Assembly (NCBI RefSeq): GCF_029852145.1
Contig: NC_079977.1
Location: forward strand, 13,574,640 to 13,638,639
Source of the DNA: Microplitis mediator
Lineage: Eukaryota > Arthropoda > Insecta > Hymenoptera > Braconidae
DNA: 64,000 nt
Direction of reading: 5' to 3'
Every line of letters begins with the position of its first letter. Within the stretch, counting starts at the first letter, position 1. Shown here piece after piece: positions 24,791 to 34,912 of the stretch. The position numbers and the translations under genes were made by a program. A model generated the notes under the pieces. The model had not been told where the DNA came from, did no database searches, and saw only the letters and a program-made list of their open reading frames with translations.

Positions 24791-25460
24791 TAACGGGACT
24801 ACGCCGATACGACGGATTTGTATGGGTTTTATTCCCGGCTGAAAAACGATCGTATGCTGCACAAGGTCAGTTAGACCTTGGTTAGGTAACTCCGCGAATT
24901 TAGACATTTCCGATTTTAAAAATTCATCGAAATCTTTCTGTTGATCGGAAGTTAGTGTTTGACAACGAGTTTTATTATCATTACAATTTATTAACTGAAA
25001 AGGATGACTTTCATCAGTGCCTTTAAATTTCCAAGTTTTGGTTGCACAGTCAATCAATAACCCAAAATGAAGAGCGAAGTCCATACCCAGAACTACTGAA
25101 TAACTCAGGTCCTCGAGAACACTCAAATATTGCTCTCCGGCTATTGTACTAATTTGAATAATAAATGTAGCCCCACCGATAGTTTTACATTCGGTGTGAT
25201 TCGCGAGAAGAACTCCCCGACGGTTCGTATCGTCCGATTGTAATTGACCAGAGCTTAACTCACGTATTTGGTCATAAACTCGCCGATTGATATAGGACCT
25301 TTCACTTCCCGTATCAATTATACCGTTTACTTGCACCCCGAATATTCAAATAGACACAGGTATTCGTGCTGTAATCATAGGTGGTCCGGGACCAGAACCG
25401 GAATAAAATTTGGTCCGAGATGCAATCCGATTTGCGATACGTGAGGGTAATATTTTTTTT
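24776..25460 (-). pseudogene. Ty3/gypsy aspartic protease (retropepsin)
   Basis: The minus-strand frame has the active-site triad in GIIDTGSERSYI, and a flap/second-half pattern ending SVVLGMDFALHFG, as in retropepsins that precede Ty3 RT. The frame upstream is open into a linker (YSGSGPGPPMITARIP), except for an in-frame TGA about 24 bases before the DTG codons. The frame continues into the start of RT and shifts near 24790. One DTG domain is expected, since retropepsins act as dimers. It lies between the linker ORF at 26.5 kb and RT. Confidence 0.8.
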
Positions 25461-26515
25461 TAATCTTTTTTTTTGTCTTATTTTTTATTTTTATCTTTTC
25501 TTTTTCTTTTTTTTTTATCTTTATCTTTAATTTTATCTTTATCTTTAATTTTATCTTTAAATATGTCCGGTAGATACGACGCGCGCGGGGACGAAGGACA
25601 AGATGGTAGAGAGTCAGTCAGCGCGGGATCTTGTAACGGGGTGACCTGGTGTTCGACTGCCAGGTCAGCAAAAATTAAATTTCGCGCCCTTCTTTATCTG
25701 CGCAACCGCCCTCGCGTCGAATTTTGGTTTAACGGCGCGAAGGTAGGGGTAAACTGGACACCTCGTTGCCAGACGACACAACCGAAAATTAATTATCGTC
25801 CACTTGTCGAACCGAGCAGTCGCTCAAGTCTTTCAAGCACAATAAACATTTTCTACAGTCTATTATTCAGGCAGACGCCACTAATTTTGAGTATTATATC
25901 TTCAGTCTAAGTTCCACTTTAAGTGTTTTTCTCATTGGAAGGAAGAGATCCTGCTATTCTTGTCATCAAGATGTCCAGCATCCCGAAAACACCTGGGACA
26001 GGTCGACGTAAGTTCTTCTAGATAAAGGTTTTGAGATTTACCATTGTATATTTGTCAAACACGTGGAGGAGATCCCCTCATTTATTTTATCGTCTTTTTA
26101 TTCTAAATTCTTTTATTAAATTTGTCAAAATTATTTTCTATTTTCTGTGCATGCGAAAATTTATTACCGGTTAATTTTAGTTGTCAGGATTTTCCCTCGA
26201 CATCGTTGAATCTCTTTATTAGTCTAAATTAAATAAAAGACTCGGAAATATTATTATAATTAAACTGTTGAGAAAATTTATATTAATAAAGTTGGGACTG
26301 GTATCCCGGTGAAACGGAAGCGGCACATGCGCAATAAAACTATATTGCAAAACTCTTGATTATTAATTGTTCGTTATAATTAAATTTAGCATTAAGTGTA
26401 TATATTAAACAATTAATTAATTATCTATAATAAAAGAGTCACAATTAAATTTAGAATCATTGTTACATTATTTTAACGACCTTTCCCCCTATTCCAAATC
26501 GAGCTGCGTACTCAG
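25461..26515 (-). other. Broken pol linker or insertion between linker ORF and protease
   Basis: Next to the protease the minus strand holds a run of AAAGATAAAATT-type words (25450-25565) that would encode a Lys/Asp-rich linker. Further up, at about 26010-25960, a frame reads CPRCFRDAGHLDD, a C-x2-C-x5-H cluster that may be a decayed zinc knuckle. Several stops break the interval. Whether it is all native to the element or partly inserted cannot be settled by eye. Confidence 0.4.
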
Positions 26516-27819
26516 CTACGTCAGACATTTCAGAACCCGAAAATTTCGAACACTCAATTTTCTATCGGAGGATTGTCCGAACTTCCTGGTACGGGGAAGC
26601 AAGGGCAAACCCTTACAATCTTTAGATTCAAAACCTGGATCCAATTCTTCCTTCCACGTCTCTTCGGTCTCCTCATTATTTACAAGTGGCTCCAATCCAC
26701 ATAGATATGGCATTCCAGGAACATTAACAGAACCTGGTTCCTCAGATTCATCAGAACCAATTGACTTAATAAAATCACTAACTTCTAGAATTTCCAAAAT
26801 GTTTAGGGGGATTTCATAAGAATTATTCCGATCAAGATTTTCACAAATATCTTCAATTAAATTATTCGACTCTAGTAAATTAGCCGTGGGCTGTGCTTCT
26901 TCCCTCAAGCCTTCCCATCGGTTAATTTCGTCAGTATTTATAACAAATAAATTATTTAAAATAGGGCAATCTTCATTTAAGACAGACAAGTTGTTAAAAA
27001 CCGATAAACCGTTAATGTTATCGTATATATTACAAAATTCCATAAAAGTGTCCTTTTCGACACACAAATTCTCTACTCTATCACCACTACAAATATCGTC
27101 CTCATCATCGAAGCTAATTAGATTATCTACTTCTAGATCAAAATTATTTCCTACTGTAGCTGGGCCGCGTAGGTCGATTAAATCGACCTCAGTCTCAAAG
27201 TCATTATCATTAACTATATCGGAGCCAGTAGAATTCAACCCTTGATTTTCTAATATAATTTCACCTACTTGTTCACCACTGGTTAGAACAACCGGACCGA
27301 CAGTACGCTCTACGCTGTCAGGTCTTACAATTAAATCTTTTTCAATTAAATTTACATCCACAAATTCTTCAAACGAACCGACAGTACGCGCCGAGCCGCC
27401 GTCAGGTTCTAAATTTAAATTTATTGAATCTTGTGAATCATTTTGTTTACTCGGATCGACAGTACGCACCAAGCCGCCATCTGATTCCGAATTTAAATTT
27501 ATTAAATTTTCTGAATTAAACTGTTCAATCGGATCGACAGTACGCATTAAGCCTCCGTCTGATTCCGGATTTAAGTTTATTAAATTTTCTGGATTAAATT
27601 GAACATTTGGATCGACAGTACGCACCAAGCCGCCGCCTGATTCCGGATTTAACTTATTTTTATTATTAAATGCAGTGTTCTTAAATTTATTTGGTTTGTT
27701 TAACCAGTTCACGTGTGAATTAAAACTACTAGGACTCCGATTTCCCCATATTATTCGTTTTTTAGATCTTCTAGATTTCGCGCCCTTTTTCCTCGGGGAA
27801 TAGGAGGGCGAAATTAGTT
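26516..27819 (-). pseudogene. Ty3/gypsy pro-pol N-terminal linker with internal repeats
   Basis: The minus frame is open for about 434 codons from the -1 frame at 27819-27817 to a stop at 26516. It opens with a basic stretch (SPRKKGAKSRRSKKR). Four or five degenerate repeats of about 25 residues follow, each with the core DGGLVRTVDP (variants DGGLMRTVDP, DGGSARTVGS and VERTVGP). The DNA shows this as the recurring plus-strand word GACAGTACGC every 70-80 bp between 27300 and 27620. The rest is acidic and Asn-rich with no recognised domain. It joins gag through a frameshift signal and should lead into protease, but is cut off by a stop. Confidence 0.65.
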
Positions 27820-29069
27820 TTTTGACGACTGATTGTGACTGGGATCGCCAGCACTAGTCGACTGAACTTCGACGCAATAGGGGTGGTTGTTATTATAATT
27901 ACTATTTACATTACTTTCAACATGAGGATTAAGAATTGAACGATTATTATTAAGAGACTGATTACCGCTATTATTACCCGGAGTAAAATTTGGGTTTTCT
28001 CTGTTAGTATTTATAAAATTAGATTGCCCACGATTCGAATTAAAATTATTTCTATTTACATTAGGATTATTATTATTATTATTTCTATTATTGTCATTAA
28101 TTTGGGCAGGACCATTTGACCGACGGGAATTAAAATTTTGGTTAAACCCATTCTTGGGTGGACCACCATTAGCTTGAAAGCAATTTTGTCTAATATGTCC
28201 TGCTCTAAAACAAAAATTACAGACATCGACTCTAATATTATAACACTGCTCAAATGTGTGACCATTTTGTCCACAATTAAAACAGAAATTTTGGTCTAAA
28301 TTACGACCAGCAGTAGTTTCACTACAGGAGCGCGGTGTAACGTTGGAATTGCCGTTATTACTCGCGTTATTGGAATTTCGTGCCCGATTATTTTGAGAAC
28401 GATAGGATGAAAAATTCTGTTGAGGAGGTTGCACCGTTGCTGCCGACGCACAAACAATAAATTGACCGTCCTTACCCTCACGAATTTCTTCTATAATGAG
28501 TGGTTGTTTTCCATTCATCATATCAACTAAAATAGGGGTACGCGGTAACGTATGTACTACTGAAAAACGCGATTTATCTTTTGTTTTAGAGTGTGACTTC
28601 TCGGATGATTCAAACGTACGTTTATTCTCCTCTAATAATACAGCAGCTTCGTGTAATACTGCTAACAGGTCATCATAATTATTTACTGACCTAGAAAATA
28701 CCAACGTTGATAAGCTTCTAGGTAGATGGTTGCGAATACACGTCACCTGTTCCGACTCGGGAGAGGGGTTGCGCATTTCACCGTATTTTTGCTGTACTCG
28801 GAATACGAAATCAATTGCAGATTCACCGGCTTCTGGTCTTAACTGAGCAATTTCCATAAATAGTTGTGTTTTTATTTCCATAAAAATTCCCGTTTAAAAT
28901 GTTCATAATCTGTCCAATGCCTACTATACGTATCATACCATTTTGTGACTTTACCGACGAGAAGATAACCAAGAATTTTAATTAAATCTGTTATAAGCCA
29001 ACCCTCACGAAACGCCATGGCTTCGAATGAAGCCAGAAAACTATTGGCTGATAAATCGCTATAACAGGG
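27814..29069 (-). pseudogene. Ty3/gypsy gag, capsid and nucleocapsid part
   Basis: The minus frame from 29069 gives the capsid-like stretch DLSANSFLASFEAMAFREGW, then KVTKWYDTYSRHWTDYEHFK. A one-base slip in a T run near 28886 leads into the next frame, with AQLRPEAGESAIDFVFRVQQ, typical of Ty3 capsid C-terminal domains. Two zinc knuckles follow: CFNCGQNGHTFEQC and CNFCFRAGHIRQNC (C-x2-C-x4-H-x4-C). The tail is very Asn-rich. The stop is at 27814 after a slippery site. Upstream there is a stop at 29070-29072, and the N-terminal part of gag seems to be 2 kb away at 31.1 kb. Confidence 0.8.
27817..27823 (-). promoter_or_regulatory. -1 ribosomal frameshift slippery heptamer AAAAAAC
   Basis: On the minus strand the gag frame reads TCA AAA AAC TAA. 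The heptamer A-AAA-AAC fits the X-XXY-YYZ rule in the correct phase and touches the gag stop at 27816-27814. Slipping back one base enters exactly the frame that stays open for 434 codons. AAAAAAC is a well-known retroviral slip site. I did not check for a downstream pseudoknot. Confidence 0.7.
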
Positions 29070-29100
29070 CTAAGCTGCTACTCTGGTCGTCTTTTTTAGG

Positions 29101-29107
29101 GGCGCCA
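29101..29107 (-). promoter_or_regulatory. PBS-like TGGCGCC next to an LTR-like end
   Basis: The minus strand reads CCGTTATTACTTCCAGTGGC and continues GCCCC. TGGCGCC is the usual start of a lysine-type primer binding site in Ty3-type elements. A CCGTTATA-like lead also occurs before the PBS-like site at 34398-34404. Its place, touching the middle of gag, is odd and suggests that another LTR has been joined here. Confidence 0.5.
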
Positions 29108-29301
29108 CTGGAAGTAATAACGGCCTCCCAGAGCCGGATCTTAGATCATCAGGGTCGGTGTAAATTAATTAATTTGTAAGAGAAGGAAGAGAAAGGATAA
29201 TTTATAATTGTTAACACTTTATTTGAATAATACTTTTAACCTTTATTTATATGACTTTATAAACCTTTTGTCCTTATAACACTTATAAACCTTATTACTA
29301 C

Positions 29302-29394
29302 CGTCAACTACCTTTGACGTTTTCTTTTAAAACTTATTCTCGTCAACTACCTTTGACGATTTCCTAAACCTTTATTAAGCCAACTACCTTTGGC
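29302..29394. repeat. Three CAACTACCTTTG hairpin units
   Basis: CGTCAACTACCTTTGACG occurs at 29302 and 29341, and GCCAACTACCTTTGGC at 29379. The stem GTCAA/TTGAC becomes GCCAA/TTGGC in the third unit, a paired change that keeps the stem. Confidence 0.7.
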
Positions 29395-29478
29395 ATCACA
29401 CACACACACTCACTCTGAGTCCCCTGGACTTATTATACACACACACGCGACTTAAATAAACCTTAACTTAATCTTCCC

Positions 29479-29655
29479 CGCGGTCACCAAGACCCTCTAC
29501 GTGGCTAAAACCTTACATTTATTCCCGCGTGGTCCCCTGGACCCTCTACGCGACTTTTACCTTAACAATTAATTTATTCACGCGGTCCCCTAGACCCTCT
29601 ACGTGATATAAAACCTTTACAATAAATTCACGCGGTCACCTTGACCCTCAACGTG
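29479..29655. repeat. Four GGTC-N5-GACC hairpin units, period about 50 bp
   Basis: Units at about 29479, 29525, 29579 and 29629 share GGTC-N5-GACCCTC(T/A)ACG. The inner stem is GGTC/GACC in all. In three units the outer stem is CACG/CGTG or close to it; in the unit at 29525 it is CGCG/CGCG, a compensating pair of changes. Confidence 0.7.
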
Positions 29656-31084
29656 ATTTGAACACTAACAATTTTAATATCACTAACACTATTTTCACTT
29701 TTAACCCACACATTCTTTTAACAATTTTCCTTTTACCAATATTAAAATCCTTCGATTCAATTCACCGTTTAAAATTACAATCCAATTAAAATACAACCAA
29801 TTAACCGTCCTTCATTAACAATAAAATTAATTAATCAAAATTTAGTTTGAAGATATTATTATTAATTAATTAATTTTTAATCAACTGTCTCACTATTCCT
29901 TTTATTAATTTCCCTTTTAGTAATTATCTGTAACCACAATGAATTTACGTCAGAAATTTTCAATACCACATTTACCCGATCCTCCAAAGTATGCGTCACT
30001 GACTACTTTTGACTTTCCTTGATTCTTTTCTGTTCTGTTCAGACACTTGATTTTCTTTTATTGTTATTAACTTTAATTACGATAATTTTTTAATTACTAT
30101 TATTTGATAATTTTAATTATTGATTAATTAAATTTTATCTCAGACTTTTCGCGTCTGTTAACTTTGTCTTATTTAGTTATTTAACGGTCTCTTTATAAAT
30201 TTCAATTTATTTATTCAATTAATTTTATTTAATTAATTTACTTAATTTTATTTATTTATATTAATTAATTACTTTTATTTAACGCGGACTCGACCACGAA
30301 ATTTCTGACTTGTGTTGTCACACAATAGGCCTAGAATTTTCTACGACGCCATAATTCCGGCAATGGCCTAGAATTATCAACGACGCCCTATATCCGGCTA
30401 AAGGGCCTGGATCCGGTTAGACAAACGTCTGGCTTAAATTAATTTTAACAAAATTTACACTAATTAATTTATTACGGGCCTAGACGCGGATTTACCCCGA
30501 CGAACGATTAAGGATTTTTATAGAATTGAATTAATATTCTGGCTTGGGCCTAGAAAATTAATTTCATTAATACCTGATTTTATTTTTGGTGTTTTCCGGT
30601 GGCTTTGTCTCCGTCTGGTGGTTCGTCTCGTCAGGTTCCTTTGTCTCTCCGTCTCATTCGTCAAAGATCCAAATTTACTTGTGCTCTCCTGCGTTAATTC
30701 AGCGTCTCAATCGTCGGTGGTCTATCCGGTTGTGTGTGTAGGTCTTGATGGTTACCCGGATCTGCCGGTTCTGTGTTTGTACGTCTTGATGGCTACCCAG
30801 CCCTGCCGGTTCTGTTTCCTCTCTGCTTCTGTCTTCCGTTTTTAATAATTTCACTCGAGTGTCTTCGGTTGCTATCGGAAAACCACTCCTCTACCAATTT
30901 ATGATTGGGCCTAACGTAAGAGTATTTTCAATCAACGCGCCCGGTGACAAGTCGAAAAACTCATTAAATTGCTCGTTTGGGGTTGCGGGTAGGGTAAATG
31001 ACCATCAGCGAAAAATCGCGATTTTGGTCGATAAAATAACTCATTTTTCCCTGTTACATCGCCTTGCGGATATCGTACAGGCCA

Positions 31085-32314
31085 CTATCTCACGATTTCT
31101 CTTATATCCCGCCATTTACGTAACGAAACCGCCGCGACATCAGGTATCATTAAATTATTCGCTCTGGGTTGCTCGACAAACCCTTGGTATCTCTCACCGC
31201 CATTTTGAGTCAAATATCTATCACGATAGCCACTAGTTCCTAAATTTTTCCCCAATATATCGAAATTATCATCACCGTTGTTGCCATAATCATTCATCGG
31301 GTGATTATTATTCAAATTACTATTATTTATCACACCGAGATAATTATTATCGTTGGCATGATTGTTTTGGGATCCAATCGGGTAATTGTTGCTATTAAAA
31401 TGGTTATTATCATTAATGTTATTATTTAAATTATTACTGTGGACATTATTGGTTCCACTGGTACAAGGTCGTTCATTAACCGGGAGGGCTGAAGATGTCA
31501 TAGCCCCTGCGTCTTGCGTCAAGTGTCCTGTACTACACTCCCCGTCGCCAAAACTGTGAGTTATGGTGCGAACAGTTTGTGTATTAGATGGTATAGGCAC
31601 TTGCGAAGTATTCTCCCGCTGCAAATTCAGAGCAAGGGTCAAATTCTGGATGCAACTCATAAGTTTGGTTATCGCGGTTTGAGTTACCCCTTGTTCAGCT
31701 TGTGCGGAAGCTAAAACAGTGCCAGGATTAAGAGCGAGTCCAGCATTAGGCTGAGTTTGATGTAATTGTACCGGTGGGGGGTTTTCAATCAATACCCCAT
31801 CCACAGACGCTCGTAAATTATTATTATTTATTCTAGGATGTAATTGTTCATTTGGATTAATATTCGGTGGGTCACTCGTTTGGATAGACCCCGACACCGT
31901 TGCAACCGTGATCGGTGTAGCTGTAACGGTGACCGGTGTATTTGTTACCGTACTCGGTGTGGACGTAACGATAGTTGTGGTCATCGTAGTGACCATTGAC
32001 GTGGTACTTGGTACCGTTGCTAGGTTGTTTCCTAGACTACGCCTAACTGGTGGTCTGTTCTGCAGTGGCGTACCTGCAGTAACAACCAGGCTTGGTATAT
32101 TGGGTAACGTGGGGGGAAGACCCGACATCGTCGAGTTCGCAGACGCAACCGTAGTACTTGACGTTATCGTACTCGTCGTCGAGGGTGGCGAGTGCACTAC
32201 CCTGGATTGGTTTCTTTGGTTCGATGAACCAACCCCATCAAAAATTACCTACCAGCTATCCGGCCTATTTAGTTGTTTGGAATTTTGACGCGTCAATGGT
32301 CGAGCGTTACTCAT
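31085..32314 (-). pseudogene. Probable Ty3/gypsy gag N-terminal region
   Basis: The minus strand has an ATG at 32314-32312 (MSNARPLTRQNSKQ), an in-frame TAG at 32249-32251, then a frame open for about 388 codons to 31085. The product is rich in Thr, Ser, Pro and Asn, with runs such as TVTATPITVATVSG and NNNINDNNHFNSNNY, and no zinc knuckle. Position (between a PBS-like site at 33141 and the capsid part at 29.07 kb), strand and Asn-rich style support a gag N-terminus of the same element. No recognised domain proves this. It could instead belong to a separate, related element. Confidence 0.5.
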
Positions 32315-33140
32315 TATTTACTTTAAAATATTCAAATTAAAATTTTCAATTTTTTTCAATAATAGCTGGCAAGTTATCAGCTTACGAGCCCAAATAAGAC
32401 TTAAATTTCAAATAAATTCTCGATATTTTATAAACATTATCAGAAATATTTATTTATTTCCGGATTAAAGTTATTTATTTTAGATGATGACTAATTCTTT
32501 AATCCCTAACAGTGACGGTATTATTTTATTTTATTTGTACTAAATTAAATTATTATTTTACCAGAAATAACTTCCGGAAACTGTTTATCCGATTACTTAG
32601 ACAAATATTACAAACCCTACAGTGACAGTTTTGTTTTGTTTTATTTATTTATTTTGTACTAAATTTAATTATTCTACTAGAATGAATTTCCACAATCAAA
32701 TTTCTTAACGAATGTTATTAACCGGTAATTACAGATTTCAATTTATAATGATTGAATGATTTATTTATGGTGACTCATCTACCAAATAAATTCATATTAC
32801 CGGTCACACGAAAGATGGTTTATTTTAAACCAGTACAAACTAAATAAATACTAATTTGTTGATTTTAGGTCTTATTTTGGTTGAAATTCTCAACAAAATT
32901 TTATTTATTCATAATCTTATATTTATACTAGTGTATTTATCATTTACGTCTTAGTAACTGACACTGTTACAAAATGAAATTTTATTTTTAATCTCTTCAT
33001 TTCTCTTCTACAAAGAGTAGCCGTTATTTCTATTTTCTTTTATTTTATTTTATTTTATTTTATTCTCCGGTATTTATTGTTTATATACGGATGATGCGTG
33101 CGACCAATGCGTAAGCCGGCGAGTTTATCTTTATCTACCC
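32315..33140 (-). other. Leader-like region between PBS and gag
   Basis: A+T-rich, no ORF. It contains two similar blocks with CCNTACAGTGACNGTNTT at about 32502-32522 and 32608-32630. The position fits a long untranslated leader of the retrotransposon. Confidence 0.35.
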
Positions 33141-33147
33141 GGCGCCA
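33141..33147 (-). promoter_or_regulatory. Primer binding site, Ty3/gypsy element
   Basis: Minus-strand AAATTCCATTGGCGCCGGGT: a CA, as at an LTR end, then TTGGCGCC. It lies about 830 bp upstream of the gag start on the same strand. Confidence 0.5.
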
Positions 33148-33289
33148 ATGGAATTTATCGATTTTTCTCGCACGCGTTAAATTTTAAATTTTTATCTCTT
33201 TTTATCTTTTCAATTATTTATTTAAATTTTATTAATATTTTATTTATAATTTAATAAATTTTTGGGCAACCAATGCAACCAGCACTGTT

Positions 33290-33880
33290 ACGTTTTCGCT
33301 GCACGATGTTGATGTTGAGCTCAGCTAGTTCTGTAGTATTTCTAGGTATTGGGTTCTCGACAGCAAATCACTTCACGGTGACCTGAAATAACTGGTTGTA
33401 TTTTAGATATAACAATAACTTTATTCACAATTGATAGTTATAGAATTTAGAAATTGAAAATATACACTTAATATATAAATGATGTATGTTCAATAGTCAA
33501 ACTTACAGAAGGTATGACTATGGACTTGATAATTTAATAAGCTCTGATATCAAAGATCTGGTGTTCAGAGTCTAAGTCTAGAAGTGTCTAAGACTAAATG
33601 TGTCTAAATAATGATTGTTCCTGCTCTGAGAGCGAGAGTTTTTATAAGGTATTCTAATCACCAAAAATAGTGGGATCGAGAGTTATTAAGCGGGGTTGAA
33701 TTGTTGATCAGAGTTCACACTCAGTGGTCATTGAACTCGTCATTGCTTATCAGCGCGAGGCGATTGGGCATGAGACCCATGCGTCGAGCGCGAGAAGGGA
33801 TTTAATCCTCGGCTGATGTAATATCTGAGAAAATTTATTTATTTGAAAGTCAAAGTCCATTTTCATATCATCTGCGTTTG
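33290..33880 (-). mobile_element. LTR-like sequence with TATA box
   Basis: On the minus strand ACCTTATAAAAACTCTCGCT (rc of 33631-33650) looks like a TATA box plus downstream initiator. The block ends AACAGTGCTGGTTGCA with TTGGTTGCCC after it. Such a layout fits an LTR with its start site, but boundaries and target duplication were not found. Confidence 0.35.
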
Positions 33881-34397
33881 TTACAAATTATTACTAATAG
33901 TTTATACAGCTGTGTTTTAAAATGATTAAATTATCTCTAGTTGAATATACTTGAAGATTATTATGAAAAATGTTCTCATACGTGGGATTAAGTACATCCG
34001 GTGATAGTTTGTTATTTGATTATTGATTTGTAAAATACACGTATGTTAAAGATATTCTTATTTTATACAATTTAAATGATGGAGTAATTCTTATGATATA
34101 TAATATTCTTACGTTATTATAATTATCTACTTAAGGTACTCTAATTGTTGGTAATTAGGGTGCCTTATTTTGGGAATAGACTATAGGTCGGTAAAATAAT
34201 CAAGTGAGCTGAGAACGGGCCCTGCTTGACAGCCAGGATATAACAGCATAATTTTTGGTTGCATAAATTTCTCTCTTCAACGGTTATAGGGATATATTAA
34301 TTTTAAAAACTTCTTTGTAATTTTTATAATTATTGGTCGATATTATTCAACCATTATCACCAGGTCTAAAAATTTTCAGAACGAGGAACACGAGTTG

Positions 34398-34404
34398 GGC
34401 GCCA
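34398..34404 (-). promoter_or_regulatory. Second PBS-like TGGCGCCCAAC
   Basis: The minus strand reads CCGTTATATTTGGCGCCCAA then CTCGTG. TGGCGCCCAAC is the common form of the Ty3/gypsy primer binding site. No gag follows within 1 kb, so it is the relic of another element. Confidence 0.5.
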
Positions 34405-34912
34405 AATATAACGGTGGGCCTTGGCTACTTCGTGTCCAGTAGCCACGAACCACAGTTAATTAATTTCCCCGAATTAATTCAATTTTATTCATTAATTATC
34501 TTAAATATAAATTTAGATGTTCTGCTTGCTGGTTCTGAAATCGGGAAAATTTGATGTAATCTCAGGAAGCAGGTACTCGTCCTGAGCCAGACACGCGATT
34601 AAAATAGACTTATATATATATAGGACTCTGGTGATAATTAAGGTTGAATGCTCGATAGAAGTTTAATTTACTAATTTTATTTAACCAAATCCCCGTATAT
34701 ACAGTTTCCCCTTTTTTACTTAAAATTATAATAAATTTACATATTTACAAGACGTCCGGCGAGTAATTTATCGATCCGGGACGCGTGGATTTATTCGTAA
34801 TGAGCGGAAATAAAATTTAGCAACAAAATATTTAACCGCGTTGAAGAGAGAGAAAATATGCGTATGAAATCATTTAATTTTATATAGATATATGTCCATC
34901 AAAGTGTACGAC

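Larger units (their letters stand above)
29110..31080 (-). mobile_element. LTR-like insertion within gag
   Basis: About 2 kb separates the two gag pieces. It is A+T-rich with arrays of short GC-rich hairpins (29302-29394 and 29479-29655) and a third family of GGCCTAGAATT / ACGACGCC words at 30325-30500. It ends on the minus strand with a PBS-like TGGCGCC. No gag or pol motif is seen in it; the ORFs at 30.6-31.2 kb have no known domain. I infer an LTR, perhaps with leader, of a related element inserted in the same orientation. TG start and target duplication were not located. Confidence 0.4.

Noticed and set aside
25473..25910. 145-codon plus-strand ORF with hydrophobic start
   Set aside because: The Leu/Ser-rich start is the antisense of the AAAGAT repeat in the pol linker; no domain follows.
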